The position numbers and the translations under genes were made by a program. 64,000 bases of DNA, from contig NZ_LXEO01000016.1 in assembly GCF_001654865.1 (NCBI RefSeq), forward strand, positions 25,642-89,641, in the 5' to 3' direction. Below the pieces are notes generated by a model. That model worked only from the letters and a program-made list of their open reading frames with translations. It did no database searches and was not told where the DNA came from. Shown piece by piece: positions 25,294 to 36,452 of this stretch. The stretch's first letter is position 1. Each line of letters begins with the position of its first letter. Source of the stretch: Buttiauxella noackiae ATCC 51607. Its GTDB lineage: Bacteria > Pseudomonadota > Gammaproteobacteria > Enterobacterales > Enterobacteriaceae.

Positions 25294-27355
25294 GTTATTT
25301 ACCCGTTTTAAAAAAGATAAAATCTGGGATTTCGATGGTGGCATTCATCCACCCGAAATGAAAACTCAGTCCAATGGCACGCCATTACGCCAGGTTCCGT
25401 TACCACAAAAATTGGTTATGCCGCTGAAGCAGCACATTGGTGCTGAAGGTGAACTGTGCGTAAAACCTGGCGATTATGTGTTACGAGGGCAACCTTTAAC
25501 GCGTGGGCGCGGCCGTATGTTACCTGTTCACGCCCCCACATCCGGAACCGTAACTGCCATTGCCCCCCACTCCACTGCCCATCCTTCTGCGCTGGCAGAG
25601 CTAAGTGTAATTATTGAAGCTGATGGTGACGATAAGTGGATTGAGCGTGATGGCTGGCACGACTACACCTCCCGTAGCCGCGAGGAGTTGATTACCCGTA
25701 TTCACCAGTTCGGTGTTGCAGGCTTAGGTGGCGCAGGTTTCCCTACCGGGAATAAATTACAAGGCGGCGGCGATAAAATCGACACGCTGATTATCAATGC
25801 TGCTGAGTGCGAACCCTACATCACTGCCGATGACCGCCTGATGCAGGATTGCGCCGCGCAAATTATCGATGGTGTTCGAATTCTTGCACATATTCTGCAA
25901 CCGCAGCGCGTGTTAATTGGCATCGAAGATAATAAACCGCAGGCGATTTCTATGCTGCGTGCGGTGCTTTGCAATGCGCAGGGTATCGAGCTGCGGGTGA
26001 TCCCAACCAAATATCCGTCCGGTGGTGCAAAGCAACTGACGCAAATTCTGACGGGTAAACAGGTTCCGCAAGGTGGTCGTTCTTCCTATATCGGTGTGCT
26101 GATGCAAAACGTCGGTACTGCGTTTGCGGTGAAGCGCGCCATTATAGACGGCGAACCGTTGACCGAGCGCGTGGTGACGTTGACAGGCGGCGCAGTCCAA
26201 CAGCCAGGTAATGTCTGGGCACGACTGGGCACACCTGTTCGTCATCTGCTCGACTTTGCCGGATTCCGTCCAGGGCACGATCAACAAGTGATTATGGGCG
26301 GCCCGCTGATGGGCTTCAGCCTGCCCTGGTTGGATGTGCCGGTCGTAAAAATCACTAACTGTTTGCTGGCACCGAACGCCAACGAAATGGGCGCGCCGCA
26401 AGAAGAACAGGGTTGCATTCGTTGCAGCGCCTGTGCCGACTCCTGTCCGGCAGATTTGTTACCGCAACAACTTTACTGGTTCAGCCGAGGGCAACAGCAC
26501 GATAAAGCCCAGGCGCATAATCTTAAAGACTGCATCGAATGCGGTGCTTGTGCCTATGTCTGCCCAAGTAATATTCCGTTAGTGCAGTATTTCCGCCAGG
26601 AAAAGGCTGAGATCCGCGAAATCGAGTTGGAAGCCAGACGTACAGCTGAAGCCAAAGTTCGCTTTGAAGCGCGTCAGGCTCGTCTTGAGCGCGAAAAGGC
26701 TGCTCGTCTTGAACGTCATAAGCAGGCTGCTGTTCAACCGACAGCGAAAGACAATGATGCTATCCAGGCGGCCCTTGCCCGAGTGAAAAACAAAAAAGCT
26801 CAAGGTAGTGAACCAATTGTTATTCAGCCAGGTAGCCTGCCTGATAACCAGCAGGTGATTGCAGCGCGTGAAGCGCGCAAAGCGCAAGCTCGGGCACGTC
26901 AGGCAGAAAAAGAAGCGCAAGACAGCCCGACTGAGACTACCAGCCCGGACCCACGCAAAGCCGCTGTTGAAGCAGCTATTGCACGAGCCAAAGCCCGTAA
27001 AGCGGCGCAATCGCATGAAGCGGCATCAGATGCTAAAGCGACTGAGGTCGAAACCATCGACCCTCGCAAAGCTGCCGTTGAAGCAGCTATTGCCCGAGCT
27101 AAAGCCCGAAAAGCGGCGCAATCGCATGAAGCGGCATCAGATGCTGAAGCGACTGAGGTCGAATCCATCGACCCGCGCAAAGCCGCCGTTGAAGCAGCTA
27201 TTGCCCGAGCTAAAGCCCGTAAAGCAGCCCAGGCTGAACAACAATCTGTAGAAACACCTGCCGAAAAACAAGATCCGCGCAAAGCCGCGGTGGCCGCCGC
27301 TATTGCCCGTGTTCAGGCACGTAAAGCTGCGCTTCAAATGGCATCAGAGGAATAG
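25286..27355 (+). CDS. rsxC: electron transport complex subunit RsxC
   Basis: The 689-residue protein carries the NADH/FMN-binding RnfC core ([13 protein letters not shown] near residue 140; SLBB region) and two ferredoxin motifs [12 protein letters not shown] and [12 protein letters not shown] near residues 378-425. After about residue 435 comes a long Lys/Arg/Ala-rich helical tail ending in four copies of a [25 protein letters not shown] repeat. E. coli RsxC has 740 residues; the difference is probably repeat number. I start at the ATG inside the end of rsxB ([10 protein letters not shown]), the family start. It is the NADH-oxidising subunit of the complex. Confidence 0.96.
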   Translation: MLKLFTRFKKDKIWDFDGGIHPPEMKTQSNGTPLRQVPLPQKLVMPLKQHIGAEGELCVKPGDYVLRGQPLTRGRGRMLPVHAPTSGTVTAIAPHSTAHPSALAELSVIIEADGDDKWIERDGWHDYTSRSREELITRIHQFGVAGLGGAGFPTGNKLQGGGDKIDTLIINAAECEPYITADDRLMQDCAAQIIDGVRILAHILQPQRVLIGIEDNKPQAISMLRAVLCNAQGIELRVIPTKYPSGGAKQLTQILTGKQVPQGGRSSYIGVLMQNVGTAFAVKRAIIDGEPLTERVVTLTGGAVQQPGNVWARLGTPVRHLLDFAGFRPGHDQQVIMGGPLMGFSLPWLDVPVVKITNCLLAPNANEMGAPQEEQGCIRCSACADSCPADLLPQQLYWFSRGQQHDKAQAHNLKDCIECGACAYVCPSNIPLVQYFRQEKAEIREIELEARRTAEAKVRFEARQARLEREKAARLERHKQAAVQPTAKDNDAIQAALARVKNKKAQGSEPIVIQPGSLPDNQQVIAAREARKAQARARQAEKEAQDSPTETTSPDPRKAAVEAAIARAKARKAAQSHEAASDAKATEVETIDPRKAAVEAAIARAKARKAAQSHEAASDAEATEVESIDPRKAAVEAAIARAKARKAAQAEQQSVETPAEKQDPRKAAVAAAIARVQARKAALQMASEE
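26948..27330 (+). repeat. tandem 111-base coding repeat in rsxC
   Basis: Three units begin at 26948, 27059 and 27170, exactly 111 bases (37 codons) apart, and a fourth, diverged unit begins at 27272 (102 bases later). Units 1 and 2 differ at about 8 of 111 bases, mostly silent. All encode [24 protein letters not shown] helices. Confidence 0.93.
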
Positions 27356-28405
27356 ATGGTTTTCAAAATAGCAAGCTCCCCCTATACCCATAACCAGCGA
27401 AGCACCTCTCGGATTATGCTGTTGGTGACTTGGGCCACGTTGCCTGGAATGGCGATGCTTTGGTATTGGTTCGGCTGGGGTAGTCTGGTGCAAATAGCAT
27501 TAGGCATCCTGACCGCAGTTGCTGCTGAGCTGTTGGTCCTTAAACTTCGCAAACAACCGCTGAGAATTCTCGGTGACAACTCTGCCGCATTAACTGGTCT
27601 GCTGTTAGGGATGAGCATTCCACCATTTGCCCCCTGGTGGATGGTAGTGCTGGGAACTGTTTTTGCGGTGATAATTGCAAAACAATTGTATGGCGGGCTC
27701 GGTAACAATCCGTTTAATCCTGCAATGGTCGGTTATGTCGTATTGCTGATTGCCTTCCCGGTACAGATGACATCCTGGTTACCTCCACACACACTGGCCG
27801 CTACGGTTCCTGGCTTTGTTGATTCGCTGCACGTTATTTTCTCCGGCTCTACTCTGGCTGGCGACACTATGACGCAGTTGCGCATGGGTATTGATGGGAT
27901 AAGTCAGGCAACACCACTGGATACCTTTAAAACAGGCTTGCGTGCCGGGTATTCCGCCAACGATCTGTTACAAGAGCCAATTTATAACGGTGTACTGGCG
28001 GGTATCGGCTGGCAATGGGTTAACCTCGCTTTCCTGGCGGGCGGTCTGTTTATGCTTATCAAAGGTGCCATTCGTTGGCATATTCCGGTTAGTTTCCTGC
28101 TCACACTCGCCGTGTGTTCCACGCTCGGCTGGATGTTTGCTCCTGAAAAATGTGCATCCCCGCTGATTCACTTGTTCTCAGGTGCAACTATGCTCGGCGC
28201 ATTTTTCATTCTCACCGACCCGGTAACGGCCTCGACCACCAATCGTGGGCGCCTTATTTTCGGGGCGTTGGCTGGATTACTGGTCTGGCTGATTCGTACG
28301 TTTGGTGGTTATCCGGATGGTGTTGCTTTCGCCGTTTTGCTGGCAAATATCACTGTGCCGTTGATTGATTATTACACCCGACCACGTGCTTACGGGCATC
28401 GCTAA
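27356..28405 (+). CDS. rsxD: electron transport complex subunit RsxD
   Basis: The 349-residue membrane protein belongs to the RnfD/NqrB family. The covalent FMN attachment motif [17 protein letters not shown] (Thr in SGAT) lies near residue 280, and [12 protein letters not shown] and [20 protein letters not shown] are typical family blocks. The ATG directly follows the rsxC stop. About ten hydrophobic segments are visible. Sequence and length match E. coli RsxD (352). Confidence 0.97.
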   Translation: MVFKIASSPYTHNQRSTSRIMLLVTWATLPGMAMLWYWFGWGSLVQIALGILTAVAAELLVLKLRKQPLRILGDNSAALTGLLLGMSIPPFAPWWMVVLGTVFAVIIAKQLYGGLGNNPFNPAMVGYVVLLIAFPVQMTSWLPPHTLAATVPGFVDSLHVIFSGSTLAGDTMTQLRMGIDGISQATPLDTFKTGLRAGYSANDLLQEPIYNGVLAGIGWQWVNLAFLAGGLFMLIKGAIRWHIPVSFLLTLAVCSTLGWMFAPEKCASPLIHLFSGATMLGAFFILTDPVTASTTNRGRLIFGALAGLLVWLIRTFGGYPDGVAFAVLLANITVPLIDYYTRPRAYGHR

Positions 28406-28414
28406 GGAGCCGTC

Positions 28415-29041
28415 ATGCTAAAAACGATGCAAAAACATGGCGTTACTTTGGCTCTGTTTGCGATATTGGCAACCGGGCTCACTGCGGTCGTCAACGCCTT
28501 AACGAAAGATACTATCGAACAACAGGCCGCTGCACAGCAGAAGCTTTTATTTGATCAGGTGATATCATCCGATAGCTACGACAACAACATTCAGGGCAGT
28601 TGTGTTGTCGTCAATGATTCCCCCTTAGGGAAAGGCGAACGCCATATTTATGTGGCGCGTAAAAGTGAACAACCCGTTGCGGTCGTCATGGAAACTACCG
28701 CCCCTGATGGCTATTCTGGCGCCATTCAATTGCTGGTCGCGGCTGATTTTAACGGCAAAGTATTAGGTTCACGTGTCACAGAACACCATGAAACACCCGG
28801 CCTGGGCGATAAAATCGAAACCCGCCTGAGCGATTGGATCACGCATTTTGCCGGCAAAACCATTCAAGGCAATGATGATTCAAGCTGGGCGGTAAAAAAG
28901 GATGGCGGCCAGTTTGATCAGTTTACCGGTGCGACCATTACCCCGCGCGCAGTTGTCAATGCGATAAAACGAGCGGGATTATTCGCCAAAACGCTGCCAT
29001 CTCAAGTTGATAATCTTCCTGCCTGTGGAGCTCAACCATGA
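28415..29041 (+). CDS. rsxG: electron transport complex subunit RsxG
   Basis: The 208-residue protein has one N-terminal transmembrane helix and a periplasmic FMN-binding domain with the flavinylation motif [12 protein letters not shown] near residue 175 (Thr side chain carries FMN). It matches E. coli RsxG (206). A GGAG site precedes the ATG, and the stop overlaps the rsxE start as ATGA. Confidence 0.96.
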   Translation: MLKTMQKHGVTLALFAILATGLTAVVNALTKDTIEQQAAAQQKLLFDQVISSDSYDNNIQGSCVVVNDSPLGKGERHIYVARKSEQPVAVVMETTAPDGYSGAIQLLVAADFNGKVLGSRVTEHHETPGLGDKIETRLSDWITHFAGKTIQGNDDSSWAVKKDGGQFDQFTGATITPRAVVNAIKRAGLFAKTLPSQVDNLPACGAQP

Positions 29042-29727
29042 GCGAAGTAAAAAATATTCTCGTTCAGGGATTATGGAAAAATAACTCGGCACTGGTGCAG
29101 CTATTAGGTCTTTGCCCACTGTTGGCGGTGACCTCTACTGCCACCAACGCCCTTGGACTTGGCCTTGCGACTACGCTGGTGCTGGTATTGACCAACAGTG
29201 CCGTATCCGCCCTGCGCCGTTGGGTTCCGACAGAAATTCGTATTCCAATTTATGTAATGATCATCGCCTCGGTAGTCAGTACCGTACAGATGCTGATAAA
29301 TGCCTACGCTTACGGTCTGTATCAGTCGTTGGGGATTTTCATTCCATTGATTGTTACCAACTGCATCGTTATTGGTCGAGCCGAAGCGTTTGCTGCAAAA
29401 AGCAGTGTGCCACTCGCTGCTTTGGATGGTTTAGCCATTGGTATGGGTGCTACCAGTGCAATGTTTGTTTTAGGTTCGTTGCGTGAAATTATTGGCAATG
29501 GGACGTTGTTCGACGGTGCCGATGCGCTGCTGGGTAGTTGGGCAAAAATCCTGCGCATTGAGGTTTTCCACACTGATACCCCTTTCCTGCTGGCAATGTT
29601 GCCACCCGGTGCATTTATCGGCTTGGGCTTAATGCTGGCAGTGAAGTATCTTATTGATGAAAAGATGAAAACGCGTCGCGCAGCGCAAGTTGCTGCAATG
29701 GAAGGAAATCCTGAGAAAGCGTCATGA
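29038..29727 (+). CDS. rsxE: electron transport complex subunit RsxE
   Basis: The 229-residue membrane protein is the RsxA paralogue of the complex, with six helices and the blocks [17 protein letters not shown] and [15 protein letters not shown] holding the conserved cysteines. Length and sequence match E. coli RsxE (231). It overlaps both rsxG and nth by four bases, so the six rsx genes and nth form one translationally coupled operon. Confidence 0.97.
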   Translation: MSEVKNILVQGLWKNNSALVQLLGLCPLLAVTSTATNALGLGLATTLVLVLTNSAVSALRRWVPTEIRIPIYVMIIASVVSTVQMLINAYAYGLYQSLGIFIPLIVTNCIVIGRAEAFAAKSSVPLAALDGLAIGMGATSAMFVLGSLREIIGNGTLFDGADALLGSWAKILRIEVFHTDTPFLLAMLPPGAFIGLGLMLAVKYLIDEKMKTRRAAQVAAMEGNPEKAS

Positions 29728-30359
29728 ATAAGAGCAAACGGTTAGAGATCCTCACGCGCTTGCGTGACAACAATCCTCACCCTACCACTGAGTTACAATT
29801 CAATTCCCCATTCGAATTGCTGATAGCCGTTTTGCTATCAGCTCAGGCGACCGATGTCAGCGTCAATAAGGCAACGGCGAAGCTCTATCCTGTGGCTAAT
29901 ACACCGCAGGCGATGTTGGAGCTAGGTGTTGATGGCATTAAGTCATACATCAGAACTATTGGCCTTTTTAACAGCAAGGCTGAGAACATCATCAAGACAT
30001 GCCGGATGTTGATTGAGCTGCATAGCGGAGAGGTGCCCGAAGACAGGGCCGCACTCGAAGCACTGCCGGGTGTTGGTCGCAAAACAGCGAACGTTGTGCT
30101 TAACACTGCCTTTGGCTGGCCCACTATCGCCGTAGATACTCATATCTTCCGCGTCTGCAACCGCACCAATTTTGCACCCGGTAAAAATGTTGAGCAGGTT
30201 GAGGAAAAACTACTCAAGGTGGTTCCGGCAGAATTTAAAGTCGACTGTCACCACTGGCTGATTTTGCATGGCCGTTATACTTGTATCGCCCGCAAACCGC
30301 GCTGTGGCTCGTGCATCATTGAAGATCTGTGTGAATTCAAAGAGAAAGTAGAACTTTAA
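29724..30359 (+). CDS. nth: endonuclease III
   Basis: The 211-residue base-excision-repair enzyme matches E. coli Nth nearly residue for residue. It removes oxidised pyrimidines and cleaves abasic sites. The helix-hairpin-helix [14 protein letters not shown] contains catalytic Lys120, the catalytic Asp138 lies in VDTHIFRV, and the [4Fe-4S] cluster motif C-x6-C-x2-C-x5-C is at the C-terminus ([17 protein letters not shown]). It is the last gene of the rsx operon. Confidence 0.98.
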   Translation: MNKSKRLEILTRLRDNNPHPTTELQFNSPFELLIAVLLSAQATDVSVNKATAKLYPVANTPQAMLELGVDGIKSYIRTIGLFNSKAENIIKTCRMLIELHSGEVPEDRAALEALPGVGRKTANVVLNTAFGWPTIAVDTHIFRVCNRTNFAPGKNVEQVEEKLLKVVPAEFKVDCHHWLILHGRYTCIARKPRCGSCIIEDLCEFKEKVEL

Positions 30360-30538
30360 TCCTCCGGCCTGCTGCTTTTGTGGTAGGCCATCTTGTTATC
30401 CTCTACTCCCCCATACCGCTAACACCTCCGGCTCTAATGATTTATGCTATAAATCCCGGCCGCTTCGTTTACATCCTGTGGCGAATAATCACCTCAACAG
30501 GTTAATCGTTTTTTTACGATAAGAATTTTCCATAACTA

Positions 30539-30554
30539 TGTGACATAGATCACA
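30539..30554. promoter_or_regulatory. CRP-like site upstream of dtpA
   Basis: TGTGACATAGATCACA has the perfect CRP core TGTGA-N6-TCACA. It is 421 bases before the dtpA start codon and 180 bases after the nth stop, so it may act on a long dtpA leader or an unannotated transcript. Confidence 0.65.
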
Positions 30555-30906
30555 CTGATAACTCAGTGTTAAATTTAAGTCATCAGAATGAAACAAATAA
30601 CCTCGCATTCCTCAGTGATTAACTCACTTAAGCAGTACAATAGGCTGCACAAATCTTTACACCCCGCCCATATCACTACACATTCAGCCATAAAGCAGAA
30701 TATATAACTAAAATGCGTTTTTTTTAGCATTACCAAAGAGAATAAATCGGCAAAGCGCATTTTGATAAAATTTAACGCTGAATAACAATTTGCTTTTTGA
30801 AGCTTTATTCCGCCAGGGTTATATGTAACAGAGTATTACAAACCCCTTGCCTGGAACCGCAGGATAGTGAACATTACCCGCCGTTTCCCCTTTCTTATAA
30901 CTAAAA

Positions 30907-30932
30907 AAGCGAATGCCACTGGCATGACGCTT
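30907..30932 (+). promoter_or_regulatory. hairpin in the dtpA leader
   Basis: AAGCG-A-ATGC and GCAT-GA-CGCTT pair around a CACTG loop, giving nine pairs with a small internal bulge. It ends 42 bases before the GTG start and has no U-tract, so a role in mRNA stability or translation is more likely than termination. Confidence 0.5.
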
Positions 30933-30974
30933 AGAAAATTCCTGTTAAATTGGGATGTAAAAAAAGAGGTATAT

Positions 30975-32483
30975 GTGTCGACTGCAAACAAGAAACCAGC
31001 AGAAAGCATTAGTCTGAATGCTTTCAAACAACCTAAATCGTTCTATCTGATTTTCTCTATCGAATTGTGGGAGCGTTTTGGCTACTACGGTCTGCAAGGT
31101 ATTATGGCCGTTTACCTGGTCAAAATGCTGGGTATGTCCGAAGCTGACTCCATCACCCTGTTCTCTTCCTTCAGCGCACTGGTCTACGGAATGGTCGCTA
31201 TCGGTGGTTGGTTAGGCGATAAAGTTCTCGGCACCAAGCGTGTCATTGTGCTCGGTACTATCGTACTGGCTATCGGTTACGCGCTGGTAGCTTACTCCGG
31301 TCACGATGTGGCTGTGGTGTACATGGGTATGGCGACTATCGCTGTGGGTAACGGTCTGTTTAAGGCTAACCCATCCTCCCTGCTTTCTACTTGCTATGAA
31401 AAAGATGATCCGCGTTTGGACGGTGCATTTACTATGTACTACATGTCCATCAACATCGGTTCATTCTTCTCCATGCTTGCCACTCCATGGCTTGCAGCGA
31501 AGTATGGTTGGAGCGTTGCGTTCTCCCTGAGCTTCGTGGGTATGCTGATCACTCTCGTGAACTTCATGTTCTGTAAGAAGTGGGTCAAAAACCACGGTTC
31601 AAAACCTGACTTCCAGCCTGTGCATTTTGGCAAACTGGCAACGACCATTGTTGGCGTTCTGGTACTGATTACTGCGGCAACCTGGCTGCTGCACAACCAG
31701 GGCATCGCACGTATGGTTCTGGGCGTAGTTGCTCTGGGCATCGTGGTTATCTTTGCTAAAGAAGCTTTCGCAATGCAGGGTGCTGCTCGTCGTAAGATGA
31801 TTGTTGCATTCATTCTGATGGTTGAAGCAATTGTGTTCTTCGTGCTGTATAGCCAAATGCCAACCTCTCTGAACTTCTTTGCTATTCGTAACGTTGAACA
31901 CTCCATTCTGGGTGTGATGTTCGAACCTGAGCAGTTCCAGGCACTGAACCCATTCTGGATCATGATTGGTAGCCCGATTCTGGCTGCAATCTACAACAAA
32001 ATGGGCGACCGTATGCCTATGCCGCACAAATTTGCGTTCGGTATGATCCTGTGTTCCCTGGCCTTCCTGGTGCTGCCACTGGGTGCGAAATTCGCATCTG
32101 ATGCCGGTATCGTCTCTGTAAGCTGGTTGATTCTGAGCTATGCGCTGCAGAGTATCGGTGAACTGATGATTTCCGGTCTGGGTCTGGCAATGGTTGCACA
32201 GCTGGTTCCACAGCGCCTGATGGGCTTCATCATGGGTAGCTGGTTCCTGACTACCGCTGGTGCTGCAATCATTGCAGGTAAAGTTGCAAACCTGATGGCT
32301 GTTCCAGAAAACGTAACCGACCCGCTGCAATCACTGGCTGTATATGGTCACGTGTTCATGCAGATTGGTATTGCTACCGCTGTTATCGCGGTTCTGATGA
32401 TGCTCACTGCGCCTAAGCTGAACCGTATGGCACAGCAGACTGATGAAAAAGCTGAGACCGCTAAGGAAACAGCTACCGCGTAA
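30975..32483 (+). CDS. dtpA: dipeptide/tripeptide permease A (POT family)
   Basis: The 502-residue protein matches E. coli DtpA (TppB), a proton-coupled di- and tripeptide importer of the inner membrane. The POT motif [10 protein letters not shown] (Glu-x-x-Glu-Arg) lies near residue 33, with FYLIFSIE before it, and 14 hydrophobic segments are visible. The start is a GTG ([11 protein letters not shown]) preceded by AGAGG, as in E. coli; a longer in-frame start 36 codons upstream would run through the leader hairpin. The gene ends at a classic terminator. Confidence 0.96.
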   Translation: MSTANKKPAESISLNAFKQPKSFYLIFSIELWERFGYYGLQGIMAVYLVKMLGMSEADSITLFSSFSALVYGMVAIGGWLGDKVLGTKRVIVLGTIVLAIGYALVAYSGHDVAVVYMGMATIAVGNGLFKANPSSLLSTCYEKDDPRLDGAFTMYYMSINIGSFFSMLATPWLAAKYGWSVAFSLSFVGMLITLVNFMFCKKWVKNHGSKPDFQPVHFGKLATTIVGVLVLITAATWLLHNQGIARMVLGVVALGIVVIFAKEAFAMQGAARRKMIVAFILMVEAIVFFVLYSQMPTSLNFFAIRNVEHSILGVMFEPEQFQALNPFWIMIGSPILAAIYNKMGDRMPMPHKFAFGMILCSLAFLVLPLGAKFASDAGIVSVSWLILSYALQSIGELMISGLGLAMVAQLVPQRLMGFIMGSWFLTTAGAAIIAGKVANLMAVPENVTDPLQSLAVYGHVFMQIGIATAVIAVLMMLTAPKLNRMAQQTDEKAETAKETATA

Positions 32484-32508
32484 TGTAGCGGGGAACATGT
32501 TATTTTCA

Positions 32509-32542
32509 GCCGTTAGCTTTTATCGCTAACGGCTTTTTTTTT
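32509..32542 (+). terminator. rho-independent terminator of dtpA
   Basis: GCCGTTAGC and GCTAACGGC form a perfect nine-pair stem followed by nine T residues. Confidence 0.95.
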
Positions 32543-32594
32543 GCCCATATGCGCACTAACATAGGGTATCTTAGCGCCCCATAGGAGTTCAGTA

Positions 32595-33197
32595 ATGAAA
32601 CTGTATTATAAAGCTGGTGCCTGTTCCCTCTCCCCACACATTATCCTGCGCGAAACCGGTGTTGATTTCTCCCTGGTGAAAGTCGATTTAGCCGCAAAGA
32701 AAACCGAAGCTGGTGATGATTACCTTGAAATTAATGCCAAGGGGCAAGTCCCTGCATTGTTGCTGGACGATGGCTCGTTGCTGACAGAAGGCGTGGCAAT
32801 TGTGCAATACCTGGCAGATAAAGTGCCTGACCGCCAGTTACTTGCCCCTTCAGGGAGCATGACGCGCTACCACACGCTGGAATGGTTGAACTACATCGCC
32901 ACCGAACTGCACAAAGGTTTCTCTCCGCTGTTCAACCCGGCTACGCCAGAAGAGTACAAAACAATTGCTCGCGCAGCACTCGAGAAGAAATTCCAGTACG
33001 TGAACGAAGAGCTTAACGATAAGCAGTGGCTGATGGGTCTGCGCTTTAGCGTGGCGGATGCATATCTGTTTACCGTATTGCGCTGGGCGCACGCCGTGAA
33101 ACTGAATCTCGCGGGTCTGAGCAACATTGATGCGTTTATGGCGCGAATGAAAGCACGCCCGGCTGTTGCGGCGGCGTTGACGGCTGAAGGGATTTAA
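32595..33197 (+). CDS. gstA: glutathione S-transferase
   Basis: The 200-residue enzyme matches E. coli Gst, a beta-class glutathione transferase. The N-terminal thioredoxin-like domain contains the active-site Cys10 ([16 protein letters not shown]) and the [16 protein letters not shown] glutathione-binding block; the C-terminal all-helical domain includes [15 protein letters not shown]. It detoxifies electrophiles in the cytosol. It ends at a terminator shared with convergent pdxY. Confidence 0.96.
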   Translation: MKLYYKAGACSLSPHIILRETGVDFSLVKVDLAAKKTEAGDDYLEINAKGQVPALLLDDGSLLTEGVAIVQYLADKVPDRQLLAPSGSMTRYHTLEWLNYIATELHKGFSPLFNPATPEEYKTIARAALEKKFQYVNEELNDKQWLMGLRFSVADAYLFTVLRWAHAVKLNLAGLSNIDAFMARMKARPAVAAALTAEGI

Positions 33198-33210
33198 CAG
33201 TTCGTCATTG

Positions 33211-33240
33211 AAAACGCCCTCTGTTGAGGGCGTTTATGTT
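33211..33240. terminator. bidirectional terminator between gstA and pdxY
   Basis: AAAACGCCCTC pairs with GAGGGCGTTT around a TGTT loop, with a T-rich stretch on the plus strand and the matching A-run on the other side. Confidence 0.88.
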
Positions 33241-34101
33241 TTAAAGCTTCACAGCTGTAAAATAGTGCTCTGGTTTCGCAATACCTTCTTGCGCCGCAAC
33301 CAGTTGCAGTTCGTACTCGTCCATTTTCTTCGTCACGACCATAATGTCGTACACAGCAGCAGTGACATGCTCCAGGGCCTCACGAAGCGTTGCACCCTGC
33401 AACAATTTCACCAACAGCAGACCACTGGTCACATCACCAACACCGACGGGCTGACGATCGCCAAAATCCACCAGCGGACGGTGAATATGCCAGGCTTCGT
33501 CTGCAGTCACCAACAACATCTCAAAGCGGTCCTGCTGATATGCCGCACGCGCAAGATGTTTCACCAACACGATTTCCGGGCCTATCGCGATAAGTTCTCT
33601 CGCAGTCGAAACGGCTTCATCAACGGAATTAACCGCATGACCGCTCAGGATCTCAAGTTCAATCAGGTTTGGGGCAATAATATCACTGGCTGGCAACGCG
33701 TAACGCGTGTGGAATTCGGCAACACCAGGGGCGACGATGCAGCCTTTTTCAGGATGGCCCATTACCGGGTCGCAGAAATACTTCGCCTGCGGATTGGCCT
33801 CTTTCGTTTTACGAACAATAGAAAGAATATGTTCGCCCTGCTCGGCAGAGCCAAGGTAACCACTGAGCACCGCGTCGCAACGTTTAAGCTGCCCGATGTC
33901 TGCAATTCCTTCAACAATGTCGCTTAGGTGACTGGCAGGCATCACGCTACCAGTCCATTTTCCGTATTGGGTATGGTTGGAGAACTGAACGGTGTTCAGT
34001 GACCATACATTGGCGCCAAGACGGCGCATCGGGAATTCGGCAGCACTATTGCCTGCGTGACCGAAGACCACGTGGGACTGGATGGCAAGGATGTTTTTCA
34101 T
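33241..34101 (-). CDS. pdxY: pyridoxal kinase PdxY
   Basis: The 286-residue ribokinase-family enzyme matches E. coli PdxY, which phosphorylates pyridoxal in vitamin B6 salvage. The start [25 protein letters not shown] and the anion-hole/catalytic motif [13 protein letters not shown] near residue 215 are present. A longer in-frame start 20 codons upstream lies beyond the family start and is not used. It follows tyrS on the same strand, with a strong hairpin between them that may limit read-through. Confidence 0.96.
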   Translation of the reverse strand: MKNILAIQSHVVFGHAGNSAAEFPMRRLGANVWSLNTVQFSNHTQYGKWTGSVMPASHLSDIVEGIADIGQLKRCDAVLSGYLGSAEQGEHILSIVRKTKEANPQAKYFCDPVMGHPEKGCIVAPGVAEFHTRYALPASDIIAPNLIELEILSGHAVNSVDEAVSTARELIAIGPEIVLVKHLARAAYQQDRFEMLLVTADEAWHIHRPLVDFGDRQPVGVGDVTSGLLLVKLLQGATLREALEHVTAAVYDIMVVTKKMDEYELQLVAAQEGIAKPEHYFTAVKL

Positions 34102-34162
34102 ATATCTACTCGGATGGAACGATATTGGTTCTGGTTGTGTGTAAACAAATCGGGCAAACATA

Positions 34163-34186
34163 AAGGGCGTGGTTTCCCACGCCCTT
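34163..34186 (-). terminator. terminator/attenuating hairpin between tyrS and pdxY
   Basis: AAGGGCGTGG and CCACGCCCTT form a 10-pair stem with a four-base loop, followed on the minus strand by a short U-rich tail. It is placed just after tyrS and before pdxY. Confidence 0.82.
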
Positions 34187-34200
34187 CTGATCTTTCTTAA

Positions 34201-35475
34201 TTACTTCCAGCAAACGAGGCAGTAATTTTTCTTACCCCGGCGCAGTAAGGTGTAGCGATTAAACAGAATATCGCTATCAGCAAATGTATATTCCGGGTCG
34301 GACTGCTTCTCACCATTGATGGTGATAGCATTTTGCGCGATGGTTTTACGCGCCTGACCACGAGATGGTTGCAGTTCCGAATCAACCAGAGCTTGTTGCA
34401 AATCAGCACCACGCTCCATTTCAACCATCGGTACACCATCCTGAGCCAGTTGCTCAAGGTCAGCTTCAGTCAAATCACTCAGGTTGCCGTTAAACAGGCT
34501 GCTGGTAATACGCTTGGCCGCTTCCAGACCTTCTTCGCCGTGAACCAGACGAGTGACCTGTTCAGCCAGCACATATTGCGCACGTGGAGCCGTACCACTG
34601 TTTTTGTCTTCTTCTTCCAGCGCGTCAATCTCTTCGAGGCTCATGAAGGTGAAGAATTTCAGGAAGCGATACACATCAGAGTCAGCGGTGTTGATCCAGA
34701 ACTGGTAGAACTTGTAAGGGCTGGTTTTTTTCGGATCAAGCCACACTGCGCCGCCTTCGGTTTTACCGAATTTGGTGCCATCAGATTTAGTAATCAACGG
34801 AACAGTCAGACCAAACGCTTGTTGCTGATGCAGACGGCGAGTTAAGTCGATACCGGAGGTGATGTTACCCCACTGGTCAGAACCGCCAATTTGCAGCACT
34901 ACACCGTGCAGTTTGTTCAGACATGCAAAGTCATAACCTTGCAGCAGGTTGTAGGAAAACTCGGTAAAGGAAATACCCACATCGTCACGGTTCAGACGCT
35001 GCTTCACGGCTTCTTTGTTAATCATCTGGTTAACAGAGAAGTGTTTACCGATATCACGCAGGAAGGTCAGCACGTTCATGCCGCCAAACCAGTCGTAGTT
35101 GTTAGCCGCAATGGCCGAGTTTTCGCCGCAATCGAAATCGAGGAACGGTGCAACCTGGCGGCGGATTTTTTCCACCCACTCATGCACGGTATCTTCAGTG
35201 TTGAGTTTACGCTCAACCGCTTTAAAACTTGGGTCGCCAATCAGGCCTGTCGCACCACCCACCAGCGCAACCGGTTTGTGGCCTGCTTCCTGGAAGCGTT
35301 TCAGGCACAGCAGTGGAACCAGATGGCCCAAATGCAAGCTGTCAGCGGTAGGATCGAAGCCGCAATACAGCGCAATTGGCCCTTGCGCCAGTCGCTGTGC
35401 TAACGCTTCCTCATCCGTTACCTGGGCGACTAAGCCCCGCTCTTGCAATTGTTTTATCAAATTGATGCTCGCCAT
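34201..35475 (-). CDS. tyrS: tyrosyl-tRNA synthetase
   Basis: The 424-residue class I synthetase matches E. coli TyrS. The HIGH-like motif HLGHLVP lies near residue 43, the KMSKS-like motif KFGKTEGG near 230, and the C-terminal S4 RNA-binding domain has [20 protein letters not shown] use the [11 protein letters not shown] start rather than four codons earlier, matching the family. The leader upstream is followed by pdxH on the same strand further up. Confidence 0.97.
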   Translation of the reverse strand: MASINLIKQLQERGLVAQVTDEEALAQRLAQGPIALYCGFDPTADSLHLGHLVPLLCLKRFQEAGHKPVALVGGATGLIGDPSFKAVERKLNTEDTVHEWVEKIRRQVAPFLDFDCGENSAIAANNYDWFGGMNVLTFLRDIGKHFSVNQMINKEAVKQRLNRDDVGISFTEFSYNLLQGYDFACLNKLHGVVLQIGGSDQWGNITSGIDLTRRLHQQQAFGLTVPLITKSDGTKFGKTEGGAVWLDPKKTSPYKFYQFWINTADSDVYRFLKFFTFMSLEEIDALEEEDKNSGTAPRAQYVLAEQVTRLVHGEEGLEAAKRITSSLFNGNLSDLTEADLEQLAQDGVPMVEMERGADLQQALVDSELQPSRGQARKTIAQNAITINGEKQSDPEYTFADSDILFNRYTLLRRGKKNYCLVCWK

Positions 35476-35617
35476 CAAATTCTCCATCTATATACGACTG
35501 CACCTTTACCGGTACACGGCTTTTCGCCTTGTGGCGAAAGAAGTTAATTTCTTAGGGGACATAGAATAAAGCGCCAATAGAAGGAGTACCAGCGCTTAGA
35601 ACAACAAATTCCGTCTG

Positions 35618-36274
35618 TTATGGGGCCAGACGGTCTATTTTCCAGGCATCGCCTTCACGCTGGTATAAAAAACGATCGTGCAGACGGTGTTCACCGCCCT
35701 GCCAGAATTCCATTTGGTCAATTGTTACGCGATAGCCACCCCAGAAACTCGGCAGCGGAATTTCGCCTTGCTGGAATTTCTGTTTCAGCTCTAAAAATTT
35801 ACTTTCCAGAATTCCGCGCGCGGAAATACGGCTGGATTGTTTTGAAACCCAGGCGCCAATCTGGCTATCACGCGGGCGACTGTGGAAATATTTCATCACT
35901 TCAAGAGTCGATAAACGCTCCGCCGTTCCTTGCACCATCACCTGGCGGTCTAGCATATGCCACGGGAAGTGCAGGCTGATACGAGGGTTATTTTCCAGAT
36001 GATGGGCTTTGCGTGAACCGAGGTTGGTATAGAACACCAGACCACGCTCGTCGAAGTGTTTTAGCAAAACAATACGTTGATAAGGCTGCCCGCTTTCATC
36101 AACGGTTGCCACTACCATGGCAGTAGGATCAGCAAGTTTTGCTTCACATGCCTGGGCAAGCCAGCGCTCAAACAATGGCAAAGGTTGTTCGGTAAGATCC
36201 GTGCGGCGCAAACCACCTTTGGTGTATTCACGGCGCAGATGTGCGATTTGTTGCAAAGAGTCGTTATCAGACAT
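35618..36274 (-). CDS. pdxH: pyridoxine 5'-phosphate oxidase
   Basis: The 218-residue FMN enzyme matches E. coli PdxH, which oxidises pyridoxine or pyridoxamine 5'-phosphate to pyridoxal 5'-phosphate. FMN-binding [18 protein letters not shown] and the C-terminal [24 protein letters not shown] signature with catalytic Arg/His are intact. With tyrS and pdxY it forms the pdxH-tyrS-pdxY order known from E. coli. Confidence 0.97.
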   Translation of the reverse strand: MSDNDSLQQIAHLRREYTKGGLRRTDLTEQPLPLFERWLAQACEAKLADPTAMVVATVDESGQPYQRIVLLKHFDERGLVFYTNLGSRKAHHLENNPRISLHFPWHMLDRQVMVQGTAERLSTLEVMKYFHSRPRDSQIGAWVSKQSSRISARGILESKFLELKQKFQQGEIPLPSFWGGYRVTIDQMEFWQGGEHRLHDRFLYQREGDAWKIDRLAP

Positions 36275-36334
36275 GGCGTTACGTCAGGGTATGATTAGGT
36301 GGAGGCTATTGTGCGCTCCACCCTGAGAAATCTC

Positions 36335-36452
36335 TACTCAAAATAATTCAAGTTGCAGATAGGGGGTAAACGAACGAAGACCTGAAACTCACTTAAGCGA
36401 GTGACCAGGTTAAGAGAATGCAGTCCCCCTGCGACTTTAAGTTTGAAGAGTA
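36335..36452. repeat. ERIC element between pdxH and mliC
   Basis: The 118-base stretch follows the ERIC consensus closely enough to recognise: left end TACTCAAAATAATTCAAGTT, central GCGAGTGACCAGGTT (compare AAGTGACTGGGGT of ERIC), right end ending GAGTA. The ends are imperfect inverted repeats. The right end abuts the mliC stop codon exactly. Confidence 0.85.

Larger units (their letters stand above)
30360..30974. other. long intergenic region / dtpA leader
   Basis: No convincing protein gene lies in these 615 bases. Visible elements in order: an extended -10 (TGCTATAAA, 30446-30453), a T7 run near 30510, a CRP-like site, an inverted repeat TGTAA-N7-TTACA (30824-30840) that recalls OmpR-type sites, and a strong hairpin (30907-30932) shortly before the dtpA start. 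OmpR control of tppB/dtpA is known in enterobacteria; which promoter drives dtpA here is not clear. Confidence 0.6.

Noticed and set aside
31599..32330. 243-codon open frame on the minus strand opposite dtpA
   Set aside because: Composition (His/Gln/Cys-rich) is typical of an antisense shadow of a membrane-protein gene; dtpA is fully conserved.
33208..33927. 239-codon open frame on the plus strand opposite pdxY
   Set aside because: It lies wholly antisense to a clearly conserved pyridoxal kinase, has no ribosome-binding site and no recognisable protein features.
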